Assembly: GCF_040802235.1 (NCBI RefSeq)
Contig: NC_133166.1
Location: 118,930,991 to 118,994,990 of the forward strand
DNA: 64,000 nt
Direction: 5' to 3'
From: Manis javanica
Lineage: Eukaryota > Chordata > Mammalia > Pholidota > Manidae
Shown: positions 53,871-64,000 of the stretch, one piece after another
Layout: each line of letters starts with the position of its first letter
How positions within the stretch are numbered: the first letter of the stretch is position 1
Translations under genes and position numbers: made by a program
The notes under the pieces: generated by a model
What the model was told of the DNA's origin: nothing
The model's input: the letters and a program-made list of their open reading frames with translations, nothing else
The model's database searches: none

Positions 53871-54505
53871 GTATTTTGGACTCAGATTCCTATCTGCCGT
53901 ACATGGGGAGCTTGTGTGGGACTTAGGGGTTTAGAGGAAGCTGCCTCTTAGTACAGTGTAATGACTAGGGGGATCGTGTGGTTTAGTCGGTGGCTTTGCA
54001 GAAGGGGAATCAAGGCCCAGAGAGCAGAAGAGACGTGGCCAAGGTCACCCTGGACCAAAGTCATTTGGTGACAAATCGGGGACTGATGCTCAGGAGCCAG
54101 AGCACCGTAGCTTGGAGCTCTGAGTCAGCCTCACCAGCTGTGTGACCTGGGCAGTGTGGGGCCTCCAGCTGTGGGTGAATGGCTGCTTTGTGGGCCTCAG
54201 GCCTGAGTGGCAGGAAGCAAAGGCTGTCTGACCTCCAGATGGCCTGGGGGCTGCCTAGGGACTTTGCTTGGGGGAAGGGCTGGCCTTTCATTCTGACAAC
54301 CTGCTGGCCTTAGGGTTCGGGCAGTTCTCTCTGACATCCTGGAGCCTTATCCAAGGCCAGTGGGGATGAAGTGGCGGAGAGCTACAGGGTGACTCCAAAG
54401 GCTTAACATTCATGGGCGCCCAGACTGGAGGTAAAGCCTGACCTGTCTCTACTGAGGACTTTATCAACAATCACATCACTACCTGCATCTTGCTCTTGAA
54501 AAACC
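53871..54505. other. Intergenic, MIR traces only
   Basis: MIR-like pieces occur near 54010-54060 ('aaggcccagagagcagaagagacgtggccaaggtcaccc') and near 54120-54190. I see no gene. Confidence 0.4.
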
Positions 54506-54544
<39 letters not shown>

Positions 54545-54545
54545 T
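54506..54545. repeat. (TG)n microsatellite
   Basis: About 20 TG units with one TTT interruption. Confidence 0.95.
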
Positions 54546-56825
54546 GGGGGACTGGGATGTAAATGTTGGGGTGAAATGTACTCCTGCTCCAGCTGGTGGC
54601 TCCTCCCTGGTTCATCAGCAGTGGCTGCCTCTGGACACTAGAAGGGGCTTGTCTCCTGGTGGGAGCCGGGCTATGAGGCTGGGGAGAGAAGAGCGGCTGC
54701 AGAACACCTTGACATGGTCTGAGGTTGTATTTTCCCCAGCCGTGTGTGCTTTTGCTTCTCAAGGAACCTGTAACTTTTCTTTGAAGGCTTTAATACAATG
54801 GGCCGTGAACACAGGGTAGCCTTTAGCAGATGGCTGAGAGGGGCTTGTGGCAGTGTGGAAGCCAGTTCCCTTGGGTCGGGGCACTTTTCAGCCCCTGTGG
54901 GAGTTTCCTGTGGGAGCTAGCTGGAGTTTTCCTCCGCAGAATTTGCACAAAGTCACACCCAGGCTTGGCTTCATCCGCTTCCCTGTCCTGCTTCCCCTGC
55001 TCCTTCACTGGTTTCTCTGGAAGCAACTTTGAAATGAATCACTTGTATATGAAAACCGTCTCATGGGCTACTCCTGGGGAGGCTGGCCTAAGATGGTCCC
55101 CTTCATTAGGCAACCCACCAAGGCCCCTGCTTCCCTTCCGTGTGGTCCTAGAGCACCTTGAAGCTTCCCCTGCAGTGTGGTTTTGCCTTTGTTAGACTTT
55201 CTGAAGCCCCTGCTAGACCACTTGTTCTGGAGGGCAGGGATCTCACTGGACTTGTTCACAAGTCCACAGAAGTAAATGTGGTCTCTGTCCAATATACTAT
55301 AATTGTCTAAGCAAGGCTAACACACAGGTTATTAGGTTATAAGCTCAACTGCTGAACCAAAGCCTGAATAACAGAGGCTTAAATAAAATATAACTTTATT
55401 TTTCTTTCATGTAATAGTCCAAGAGGCCCCACAGTGATGGGGTCCCAAAGTCTTACTTGTTGCTTTGCCATCTTCAACTTTTGATACTCATCTCTTGGTC
55501 TAATATAGCTGCTCCCGCCCTTGCCGTTACACCTGCATTCCAACTAGCAGGAAATAGAGAAGGGAAGCAGGATATGTCCCTTTCCTTAAAGGGTATAACC
55601 GGAAGTTGTAGGTATTACTTCTACTCTTTGGCTACAAGGAAGTCACAAGGGCACTTTTAGATGAAAGAGAGGCTAAGAAGTGTATTCTTTAGTTAGGTGG
55701 CCCTAAACTGGACATTTGATTCCTAAAGGAAGAAAGGGACAATTAGCAGTCCCAGTTATACCCCGTTTCAGAGAATTTCACTGTGAAGACACACAAGCTC
55801 CGGTCTCAGTGATTCAAACAATTAAGGTTTATTGCTCACTCACAACCAACATGGGTTGGCTGGGGGCCCTGCTCATCGGTCACTTAGAGAAAAAGGCTGA
55901 TGGATGCAGGGAAAGGGGATGTGTGGCAAATTGGACTCTAGTTCTTAAAGGCTTCCACCTGCTAGTGACCCATCACCTCTGCTCACATTCCAGTGGCCAG
56001 GGTAACTTCCATGGTAATGGCAAATCTGTGGGTGGATCATGGGGAAGAGAGAGGGAAGCATGTCCTATATAGAATATTTATGACAAGCAGCAATGGCCAC
56101 TGCCTTTCATTTCTGTGCCTCTATTTTACTTTTCTTTGGTCCTCCCACTCTGCTCCTCAGCCTCTTCCATCCAGTAGATACAGATTTGGATGAGATTCTA
56201 TGAGAGGACATACATTAGGCTGTTAGTAAATGGGGAAACCACACAAAATCATCAAAGAAAAATATTCAAAAACTGTACTTGGAGAAACCCTGTTTATAAT
56301 CACAATTTTGCATTAATACACAAGAGTATGTACCTGTGTGGTTTATGCATAAATTTAATAAGATAATGAAGAAAAGAAACTTGTAAAATATAAATTCATT
56401 TACCAAACCCAACAAAATACTACTAATAAAGTTGTACCATATTAACCATATAGTGCTACCAGGTTTAACTTCCGGTGCATTTATAAAAACACTGAAATAC
56501 CCAAAGCAAGATAAAGATTGATCCCCCCCGCAATTAAAACAAATCTGGAAGTAAGCCATCCAGAGATGGAATGGTTTCCATTCCTAAGGTCACCTCGTGG
56601 TCCAATAGTACTGCAGGAGTTCCAGCCATCACATCTGAAACCTAGACAGTTAAGAAGAAAAGTGGGGAAGGCAAAATGACTCACCTCCCAACTGAATCAG
56701 CTCCTAAAGCAGCCTTTCTTGATCCCTCTTGATACTTTTGCTTACGTCACAAAGTCACCTAGTGAGAACAGCAAAGAGGGCTGGGAAACTGGACACATTA
56801 CTACAGAATCAAATACACTCTTTTT
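54546..56825. other. Intergenic, no gene seen; possible old repeats
   Basis: Segments 55365-55560 and 55790-56200 ('attaaggtttattgctcactcacaacc' type) look like old interspersed repeats, possibly MaLR-related. They are too diverged for me to name. Confidence 0.35.
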
Positions 56826-58050
56826 TAAAAAAATTAAATTAAATTAATTTCTTTATTTAATTTTGGTATCATTAATCTACAATTACATGAAGGACATTAT
56901 GTTTACTAGGCTCCCCCCTTCACCAAGTCCCCCCCACATCCCCATTCACAGTCACTGTCCATCAACATAGTAAGATGCTGTAAAATCACTACTTGTCACC
57001 AAGTTCACAGTCACTGTCCTTCAACATAGTAAGATGCTGTAAAATCACTACTTGTCTTCTCTGTGTTGCACAGCCCTCCCCGTGCCCCCCCAACACTATA
57101 CATGGTAATCATAATGCCCCCTTTCTTTTCTTCCCACCCTTATCCCTCCCTTTCCACCCCTCCTCCCCAATCCTTTTCCCTTTGGTAACTGTTAGTCTAT
57201 TCTTGGGTTCTGTGCTTTTGCTGATGTTTTGTTCCTTCAGTTTTCTTTTGTTCTTATACTCCACATATGAGTGAGATCATTTGGTACTTGTCTTTCTCCG
57301 CGTGGCTTATTTCACTGAGCATAATACCCTCTAGCTCCATCCATGTTGTTGCGAATGGTAGGATTTGTTTTTTTCTTAAGGCTGTGTAATATTCCATTGT
57401 GTATATGTACCTCATCTTCTTTGTCCAATCATCTACTGATGGAGATTTAGGTTGCTTCCATATCTTAGCTATTGTAAATAGTGCAGCGATAAACATAGGG
57501 GTGCATCTGTCTTTTTCAAACTGGAGTGCTGCATTCTTAGGGTAAATTCCTAGAAGTGGAATTCCTGGGTCAAATGGTATTTCTATTTTGAGCATTTTGA
57601 GGAACCTCCATACTGCTTTCCATAATGGTTGAACTAATTTACATTCCCACCAGCAGTGTAGGAGGGTTCCCCTTTCTCCACAACCTCCCCAACATTTGTT
57701 GTTGTTTGTCTTTTGGATGGTAGCCATCCTTACTGGTGTGAGATGATAGCTCACTGTGGTTTTAATTTGCATTTCTCTGATGACAAGCGATGTGGAGCAT
57801 CTTTTCATGTGTCTGTTGGCCATCTGAATTTCTTCTTTGGAGAACTGTCTATTCAGGTCCTCTGCCCATTTTTTAATTGGATTATTTGCTTTTTGTTTGT
57901 TGAGGTGTGTGAGCTCTTTATATATTTTGGATGTCAGCCCTTTATCAGATCTGTCATTTTCGAATATATTCTCCCATACTGTAGGATACCTTTTTATTCT
58001 ATTGATGGTGTCCTTTGCTGTACAGAAGCTTTTCAGCTTGATATAGTCTC
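56826..58050 (-). mobile_element. 5'-truncated L1 with 18-bp target duplication
   Basis: ATCAAATACACTCTTTTT is repeated at 56808-56825 and 58051-58068. The minus strand at 57254-57823 has an uninterrupted 189-codon frame matching the L1 ORF2 C terminus ([11 protein letters not shown]..., [61 protein letters not shown]), so this copy is relatively young. The 3' UTR and tail lie at the left. It is 5'-truncated and cannot be autonomous. A 59-bp tandem duplication lies in the 3' UTR (units from about 56945 and 57004). Confidence 0.93.
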
Positions 58051-58068
58051 ATCAAATACACTCTTTTT

Positions 58069-60870
58069 AAGGGAAACCAGAGAATGGATCATTTTGTAGG
58101 CTGCTACAAGCCCCTGCCTCTGAGGCAAAATTCCTTTCTGGATCATGCAGGTGTGGACACAGTGTGGGAGCCAGGAGGAGGGAGCAGGCATGAGAAACCA
58201 GTCAGGCCATCTGACTTGCAACTCCAGAAAAGCTAGGACGATTTTGCTGAAGCTCCCCTGATGACTGACTAGGGGATTAAACATGCCACATGGCCAAACA
58301 TACCACATTTCCAACCAGTAGAGAGGAAACAATTAGACTTTCACAGTTTTTTTTCCTGATCAAGGTCACATGAAGGACGGTGATAGCTTGCAATAGGGAG
58401 AGGTGCATCCACAGGTCTAAGCAGTACAGGGGTGCAGTGGATGCTGGTGGGATAAAGGAATGAGAGAAGAGTAAAAAGAGCTGCCATCTTTCTCCCCCTC
58501 TCTCTGCATGTACCAGGGCCACTGTGAAATAGGAATGTAGTTGGGTATAATCAAGGCAAGGGGACATAGATGCCACTAATAGAAGACCAGGACGAAAGAG
58601 GGTGGGGCTAGAGCCAGGGGAAGCTGAAAAGAGCCTAGGTGTGGAAAATAGAAGGATACAAATTGGGAGAGCACCCTTTTCCAATCACATCCACCTCCTT
58701 GATGACTTGAGTTTCCTGTCCCTTCCTCTCCCCTCCTCCCCCTAATTCTCTATTTTTGGCTCTTTAGAAGGGCACGTGGCTCCCCACCCCCACCCAAGGT
58801 GACTTGGCAATGACCCATTAATGCAGAGAGTATGCAGCAGTTTGTCATCTTCCCTTGATGCCCTCGGTGGAATCATTGCATCTGTCATGTCCACAAGTTA
58901 TCATTGTTACTGCTTTAGGAGTTTCTAGCATCTGTGTAAAATGATGTACAAATTAGTGTCTGCCTATCCTTGAAGAAGTTACCATCTAGGGGGAGTGAAT
59001 GGGTGAGTACAGAAAAATGTAGAAAATGTGAAGAAAGGAAAAAGTGTGGGGGCACTTACCCAGTCTTGGGGGTTCAAGGGGACTTTCCAGAAGCAGAGTC
59101 TAAGACATACAGTGCATGAGTGGCAGAAAACCCGAAACAACAGTGGCTTACACAAGGTTGTTCATTTCTGTCTTCTGTGAAAGTCCAGAGGTGGGCGTCC
59201 AGCAGTGTCACAGTGCTCCATGGTGTTAGGGCTCAGCCTCCTATTTTATTGTGCTTCCAGGTATGGCCTCCTTTCCCATGGTTACCTCACAGTTCAAGAT
59301 GACTACTCTAGCTCCAGCCATCACAACCACATTCCATCTTCCAACATAGTACAGTAAGTGAAAAGTTTGCTGAATATAAACTCAAGCTAATCCATCAGTA
59401 GCATTTTCTAATTTTTTACCCCCCAAGTAATACATGCACAATTTAAAATTACATAGGACAAAAGAGCTTATAACGCTGTTAAGGTCATCTGCCCTGGCCC
59501 TCCATACACCTCAGAAACAGTTTCCAACCAGCTTTCTGGCAGGTGCTGTCAATGGGAGCCACTCTGACATTATGTTCAAAGTGAAATGTTTGCAAAAAAC
59601 AACCATGGTGTCCCTCAAATGGGTCACTGGTGTCTCAGAAGGATCAGTAGCCGAGCGCCTTCCTTACTGATCCGTGCACTCTGAGGGGTGATGTCTGATT
59701 GGAGAAGGATGATCACCTGACCCAAGAGTGGTTAATCCATAGGCTAAAGGAAGCTCTGTCCAATAGGGGCAATGGTGATTTTCTTAGCCAATCAGATCCA
59801 TTCTCTCTAGAATTGGAAATTGCAATTTTGAGACTATCTGCTGGCAGGAAAGGGTGATAACACGGAAGAGAAAGAAGAGAGTCAGATAAGGACGAGGCCT
59901 TGAATGCTGCCATGCCTGGCGCTACCATCTCCCCCAGACCTTATGGCTGTGTGACCCTGACTTCCCATTTTGCAGAAGCTGGTTTGAGTTGGGTTACCAT
60001 CACAATGAAAATGGTCTTAATTCAACATCTGGTTTTGGGTAGCACAGTTTTCCTTGGTCTAAGAGGCTCTTGTTAAAAAGAAAGACAGGGCCAACAAGAG
60101 TCACTTCTACTGGGCCAAGTCACCCACTGGGGCTTCATACCTAACTTAATTGCAGTTTCAACCCCTCCCAGAAATGTAGTCAGTCAGGAATTTTCTGGTT
60201 AGTGTTGGTAAGATAATGTCACATATGTCCTCTCCATCCTCAAAGGGAAATGAGACCCTATCCTTGCCTCCTCTCTCACACATAGATAGTGCCAGAATGT
60301 GTATAGCAGGATCCTTTAGGACACTAACCAGATGCATCCATGCCATGCTGTTTGATGCATTGATAAATGTAACCTCTTTCCTGCAGTATCCCCCTGCTGT
60401 AGAAAAAATTTTAAGATGTCTCCAAACAAAGGGGCCTTGGAGCAGTTTATCAGAGCAACTGATGGGCTGTTCTTGGGCCAGGCTCCTTAGTAAGACTATG
60501 ACTAGATTCTTTCTTAAATATGATGGTTGGGTTGACTTCAGTCGACAATTTTTGGCAACCACAAAGGGACCCAGAACAGACTGCCTAAGACGGGCCTGAA
60601 CAGTGTGTGGACTGATGCTTTGCTGCCAGCAGGGCCCAGGGAGTCCATCTGGCTCCATCTGGTTCCAGCTGCAGCAGGGTGAGACTTCGCTGGGTCTCGG
60701 ACCTCCCTCTTTTTGGCCGAAGGTCCTCAAGTTTATTCAGTAGTTGTTTGCCCTCTTTGAGTGTGTTTCCCCTATTCTAAGGGATGAGGAATAGAATTCC
60801 AAAGTCTCAGGTAAAAGACACTGAGAGGAAATAAAGAGAACACTACCAGAGGGAAAAGTCGGTGTTTCCC
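58069..60870. other. Intergenic, no gene accepted
   Basis: Segment 59095-59340 ('ccgaaacaacagtggcttacacaagg...ttcatttctgtcttctgtgaaagtccagaggtggg') resembles an old LTR or MER-type repeat. A 190-codon open frame lies on the minus strand at 60158-60730, but it has no recognisable domain and may belong to old retroviral-type sequence. Confidence 0.35.
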
Positions 60871-60879
60871 CATCCCATT

Positions 60880-63560
60880 TGGTCAGTTAAGCAGGTTCAG
60901 TGACACCAACCCAAATGTGAATGAGTGCCAGTGCTCACTGTCACCGAATGGCTCCCGCTGCCATTACCGGTGGAAGTGTCAGAGGTCTGCTCCTCTGGAC
61001 ATGCAGCGATCCCATAGGGAATTCCACTCATGGACAAGTAACTACGGCTTATCCAGGGACGCACACGTAAGGACTAGTCATCATCCGGGGTTCAGAGCCC
61101 AGTGGTAGTTCTAGACTGCCTGCGGAGAAAGCAAGACATTGAAGAGAGTGTCTCATGGCCTTGGGGAAAGCGACACCCAGAAAATCACTACACGTTCTGA
61201 CCCAAGATACCTAAACCCTTGTTTTGTTTCGCTGAGCCGAAAATGGGAAACCAGTCTTCTGAAACAAAAAGTCTCAGGACACTGAACTGCCAACCTCCAG
61301 CAAGGAGACCTGCAGGATTTATATATGAAACCTAAGAGCTTAGACTTGCAAGTGGCTCCCTTACCTGGGAGAATTTCTAAAGGAGATCTCACTGTAAAAT
61401 GGCCAAATGGGGCACTTTCAATCTGTTCAGCTGATGTCATTTTTTTTCCTTTCCTTTTTTTTTCATCTACACTCCACAAGAAAGATCAAGCCTAAACTCA
61501 GTTTACCACCATAGTTTTTTTTATAATTAAAGTGTCATTGATATACAATCTTATGATGGTTTCAAATACACAACACAGTGGTCCAACATTCACCCGTACT
61601 ATGGAGTCCTCACCCCCTCTAGTGCGGTCACTGTCCATCAGCGTAATAAGATGTCGCAGAGTCATAAACTGTATTCTCCGTGCTGTGCTACTGTCCCCGT
61701 GACCAACCTATATTGTGATTGCGAAGTACTGTGCCTCTTTATCCCCTTCTCCCTCAGCCCCTCCCAACCCCTCCCCTTTGGTAACCGCTAGTCCCTTCTC
61801 GGTGTCTGTGAGTCTACTGCTATTTTGTTCCTTCTGTTTCATCAAGCTGATGTTCTTGCTTATGCATTTAGAGAAAGCCAAGCTGCAAGACTGCACAACC
61901 TGAATGAGATGCATATCGTGATTGGTATTCAGGAACAGCCAAAGGGAAGATGATCTTTAAATGTTAAGAAATCAAGCACACTGCCTTCCAGCACTAAAAA
62001 CTATGATTCTGGCAGCGATGAATATCTAGCAAAAATGGCAAATCACTAAGATTGTTTTGTGTCCTGAGAACTTGGGTTTAATAACCATCAGGTTGGGGAC
62101 CCTATGATTTAAAGCATTAATATACTTTGATTATTACCTACGTCTACTAAGTATAAGCTCATGCAATCTCTGTTACAGATTTGTCGACAATAACTTGGTA
62201 TGATAAAAACCCTTACTTAAAAGTAGTTTCCAACATCTTTTGGTAACCTGAAACCTTAAAGTTTTACTAAGTTAAATTAAATGATGGGAATTCATTGAAT
62301 ATCTAGATCATTTCCAAATACGACAAAATAAGACATTAATTGTTAAACACATCTAAGTTTACCTCCTTTTATCTCCTTATTACAGAGAAACTAAAGATAT
62401 ATTTAGATCTGTTGGTAACTTGTTTGAGCTTTATTGAGAGAGTGTACTATGAGAAACACGTTTCTAGAAATTATGAAGTGTATTCATAAATTTGCTGATC
62501 TAAAGAATGCTGGTGTAACAAACAGTTCACAATTGTTTACTGCTTAGTTTTCACCAGAAGCTAAGGTTTCCAGAAGCTAAGAATTGTAATTAGTATTAAA
62601 GCCAATAGAAATGATAAGGTAAACATCTCTGCATGCAAGAAAAGTTAAGATGTCTTTTCAGTAAAACAAGATATGAGGAATGGAAATGCATTTTATTGAG
62701 GGGAAAGAAAGTAATTCTGTCCTAAAGTGCAGCTGGTTATTTAAAGAGGGAAAACTTTGGACGAATCTGAATGTAAAAAGAAAGTTGTAGGTTTGTGAAA
62801 AGGACCCAGGAAAAAATTTTAATGTGTGATCAGGTTGCTAAGATTGAAAATAATTTATTTAAAAATGATTTTTCATATCAAGATGTAAGCTGGTACAAAA
62901 TTAAAATCTAGTTTTTATCTCTTTAAAAGACTCTTTAAAAGAGTTTTTATCTCTTTATTATCTTTAAAAGACAAAATGGTGGTGGACCATTGGTCTACTC
63001 TTACTGGTAAGAGATTGTGCTTCTCTTCACCCTTAAGGTAGTTTCCTGCAAGACAAAGTTCTGTATTTTATCAGGACAATTTCCTGTGCTTCCTGTATCT
63101 TTATCAGGTCTTCGATTACTTAAGAAAAACTGAGTCTTCTTAATATTAAAGGAGCTAAGTTTGCTAGCAACTATGTAGCCTTCTGTACTTGTCTGTGAAG
63201 TCTTTCTTACTTTCGTTAAATAGGTAACTAAGTATTGTTTCATAGTGACCCATGTCCTATTGGACCAAGTGTTTTAAAACTGGATAAAATCCTACAAATC
63301 TGGTAAGTCATAATAATGTTACCACTTGTAATTATTCTCTTCCCTTCTGAAATAGCTGTCATGAAAACTGAGGCTCACACAAAAAGAATTGAACTTGAGC
63401 ATCAGGGAAATGCCCGAGCTGGTTTTCATGAGTCATGGCACATATGAGTGAAGTCCAATCTGTTTCTAAAAAATGACCTCTCATTGCCAGACTTTGGCAT
63501 CCTGATAGTAACATGACAACAGTCTGTTCCTGAATCAGAGAAATGAAGATGGGGTAATAA
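60880..63560 (+). mobile_element. Possible endogenous-retrovirus-derived sequence (ERV1-like), fossil, interrupted by an L1
   Basis: The wording and base composition look like the leader and internal part of an old gammaretrovirus-type element rather than unique DNA. It is broken in many places and no whole viral gene is present. Ends and family are uncertain, and flanking LTRs were not identified with confidence. An L1 3' end sits inside it at 61,512-61,840. Confidence 0.3.
61512..61840 (-). mobile_element. 5'-truncated L1 3' end
   Basis: A T-run at 61515-61522 followed by 'aattaaagtgtcattgatatacaatcttatgatggtttcaaatacac' and 'gtcactgtccatcagcgtaataagatg' is the same L1 3' UTR type as at 24.9 kb and 56.8 kb, a close cousin subfamily. 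I could not define a clean target duplication. Confidence 0.75.
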
Positions 63561-64000
63561 TGGTTTTAAGTCAACAAACAGGGTTATGGGACTCCAGATG
63601 GCCACTGGGTTCTTCCCTGCTCCCTGGTTTTTACATTCCTTTGTCCACCTTAGTGTATTTAAGGAAACTATTTTGGTTCCCCAGAGACTTCAGACCTCTT
63701 CCCTGTGGGCTTTTTGCACACCTGCTGCTGCACTTCATTTAACTACCACTTAGCATGAGTTGGCAATCTGTTCTTGTCACTGTATATGTCTTCTGCTTGG
63801 CGTGGAGCCTTCCTCTGTTGTGAGGCTGATGACCTCACGGTAGCAAAGAAACTGTTAGAAACATGTTTCCCACTCGGGGTATACCTTCTATAATCTCCAG
63901 TAATTGAGGCACCCACTTCACTGGGCACATAATGAAAGCCGTGCAAACTTTTCAGCCTCCCACTTAAAATTTCTAAAACTGGTTGAAACTACTGGATTTC
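63561..64000. other. Right edge, nothing recognised
   Basis: I see no exon, RNA gene or nameable repeat. It may continue the retroviral-type sequence to its left. Confidence 0.3.

Noticed and set aside
54506-54545. TG run as a Z-DNA regulatory element
   Set aside because: It is an ordinary microsatellite with no gene nearby; no specific evidence of function.
57254-57823. 189-codon minus-strand frame as a host protein
   Set aside because: It is the L1 ORF2 C terminus inside an insertion with target duplications.
60158-60730. 190-codon open frame on the minus strand as a host gene
   Set aside because: No splice context, no recognisable domain, and it lies in repeat-like sequence.
44870-64000. 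A third pepsinogen or PAG gene upstream of PGF
   Set aside because: I looked for DTGS/DTGT-type exons and the FEPMRNYLD-type exon on both strands and saw none.

Overview
This is a stretch of placental-mammal nuclear DNA holding the tail of one gene and two complete tandem aspartic-protease genes. Genes are split by canonical GT-AG introns, and the space between them is filled with old mammalian repeats (MIR, L2, L1, MaLR LTRs, a hAT remnant). I see no primate Alu, rodent B1/B2, carnivore tRNA-Lys SINE or ruminant BovB/Bov-tA. The younger insertions are L1 3' ends and ERV LTRs. The shared L1 3' UTR type reminds me of pangolin (Manis) sequence, but that is recollection and only a weak guess at species.

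Layout. (1) 1-4,363, plus strand: the last four exons of VWCE (von Willebrand factor C and EGF domain protein); its 5' part lies left of the window. (2) 4,364-11,555: VWCE 3' UTR and intergenic DNA with a clean 5'-truncated L1 insertion at 7,357-8,503. (3) 11,712-20,344, minus strand: an intact nine-exon pepsinogen A gene (PGA, 387 aa). (4) 20,345-35,990: intergenic DNA, mostly L1 fragments and, at about 33.2-33.8 kb, a solo LTR. (5) 36,131-44,593, minus strand: an intact nine-exon pepsinogen F gene (PGF, 385 aa). (6) 44,600-64,000: no gene recognised. This part holds two solo LTRs of one family in opposite orientation, each with its own 4-bp target duplication, a MaLR LTR, L2/MIR, a 1.2-kb L1 with an 18-bp target duplication, and probable ERV-derived sequence at the right end.

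The order VWCE (tail-to-tail) PGA matches the human 11q12 arrangement PGA3-PGA4-PGA5-VWCE-DDB1, read here in the opposite direction. Human has several PGA copies and, as far as I recall, no working PGF. This window shows one PGA and one intact PGF, about 15.8 kb apart in the same orientation. Seven of nine coding exons have identical lengths (160, 118, 119, 200, 145, 99 and 150 nt for exons 2, 3, 4, 5, 7, 8, 9); exons 1 and 6 each differ by one codon. Both products should be secreted zymogens with a signal peptide, a propeptide, two catalytic Asp motifs, the flap Tyr and three disulfides. Both promoters have a TATA-type box and GATA motifs at similar distances from the start codon, which fits shared expression in stomach or related epithelia.

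I found no undescribed system. The points most worth a second look are the intact PGF gene, its divergent activation segment, the matched promoter motifs, and the well-dated-looking repeat insertions.
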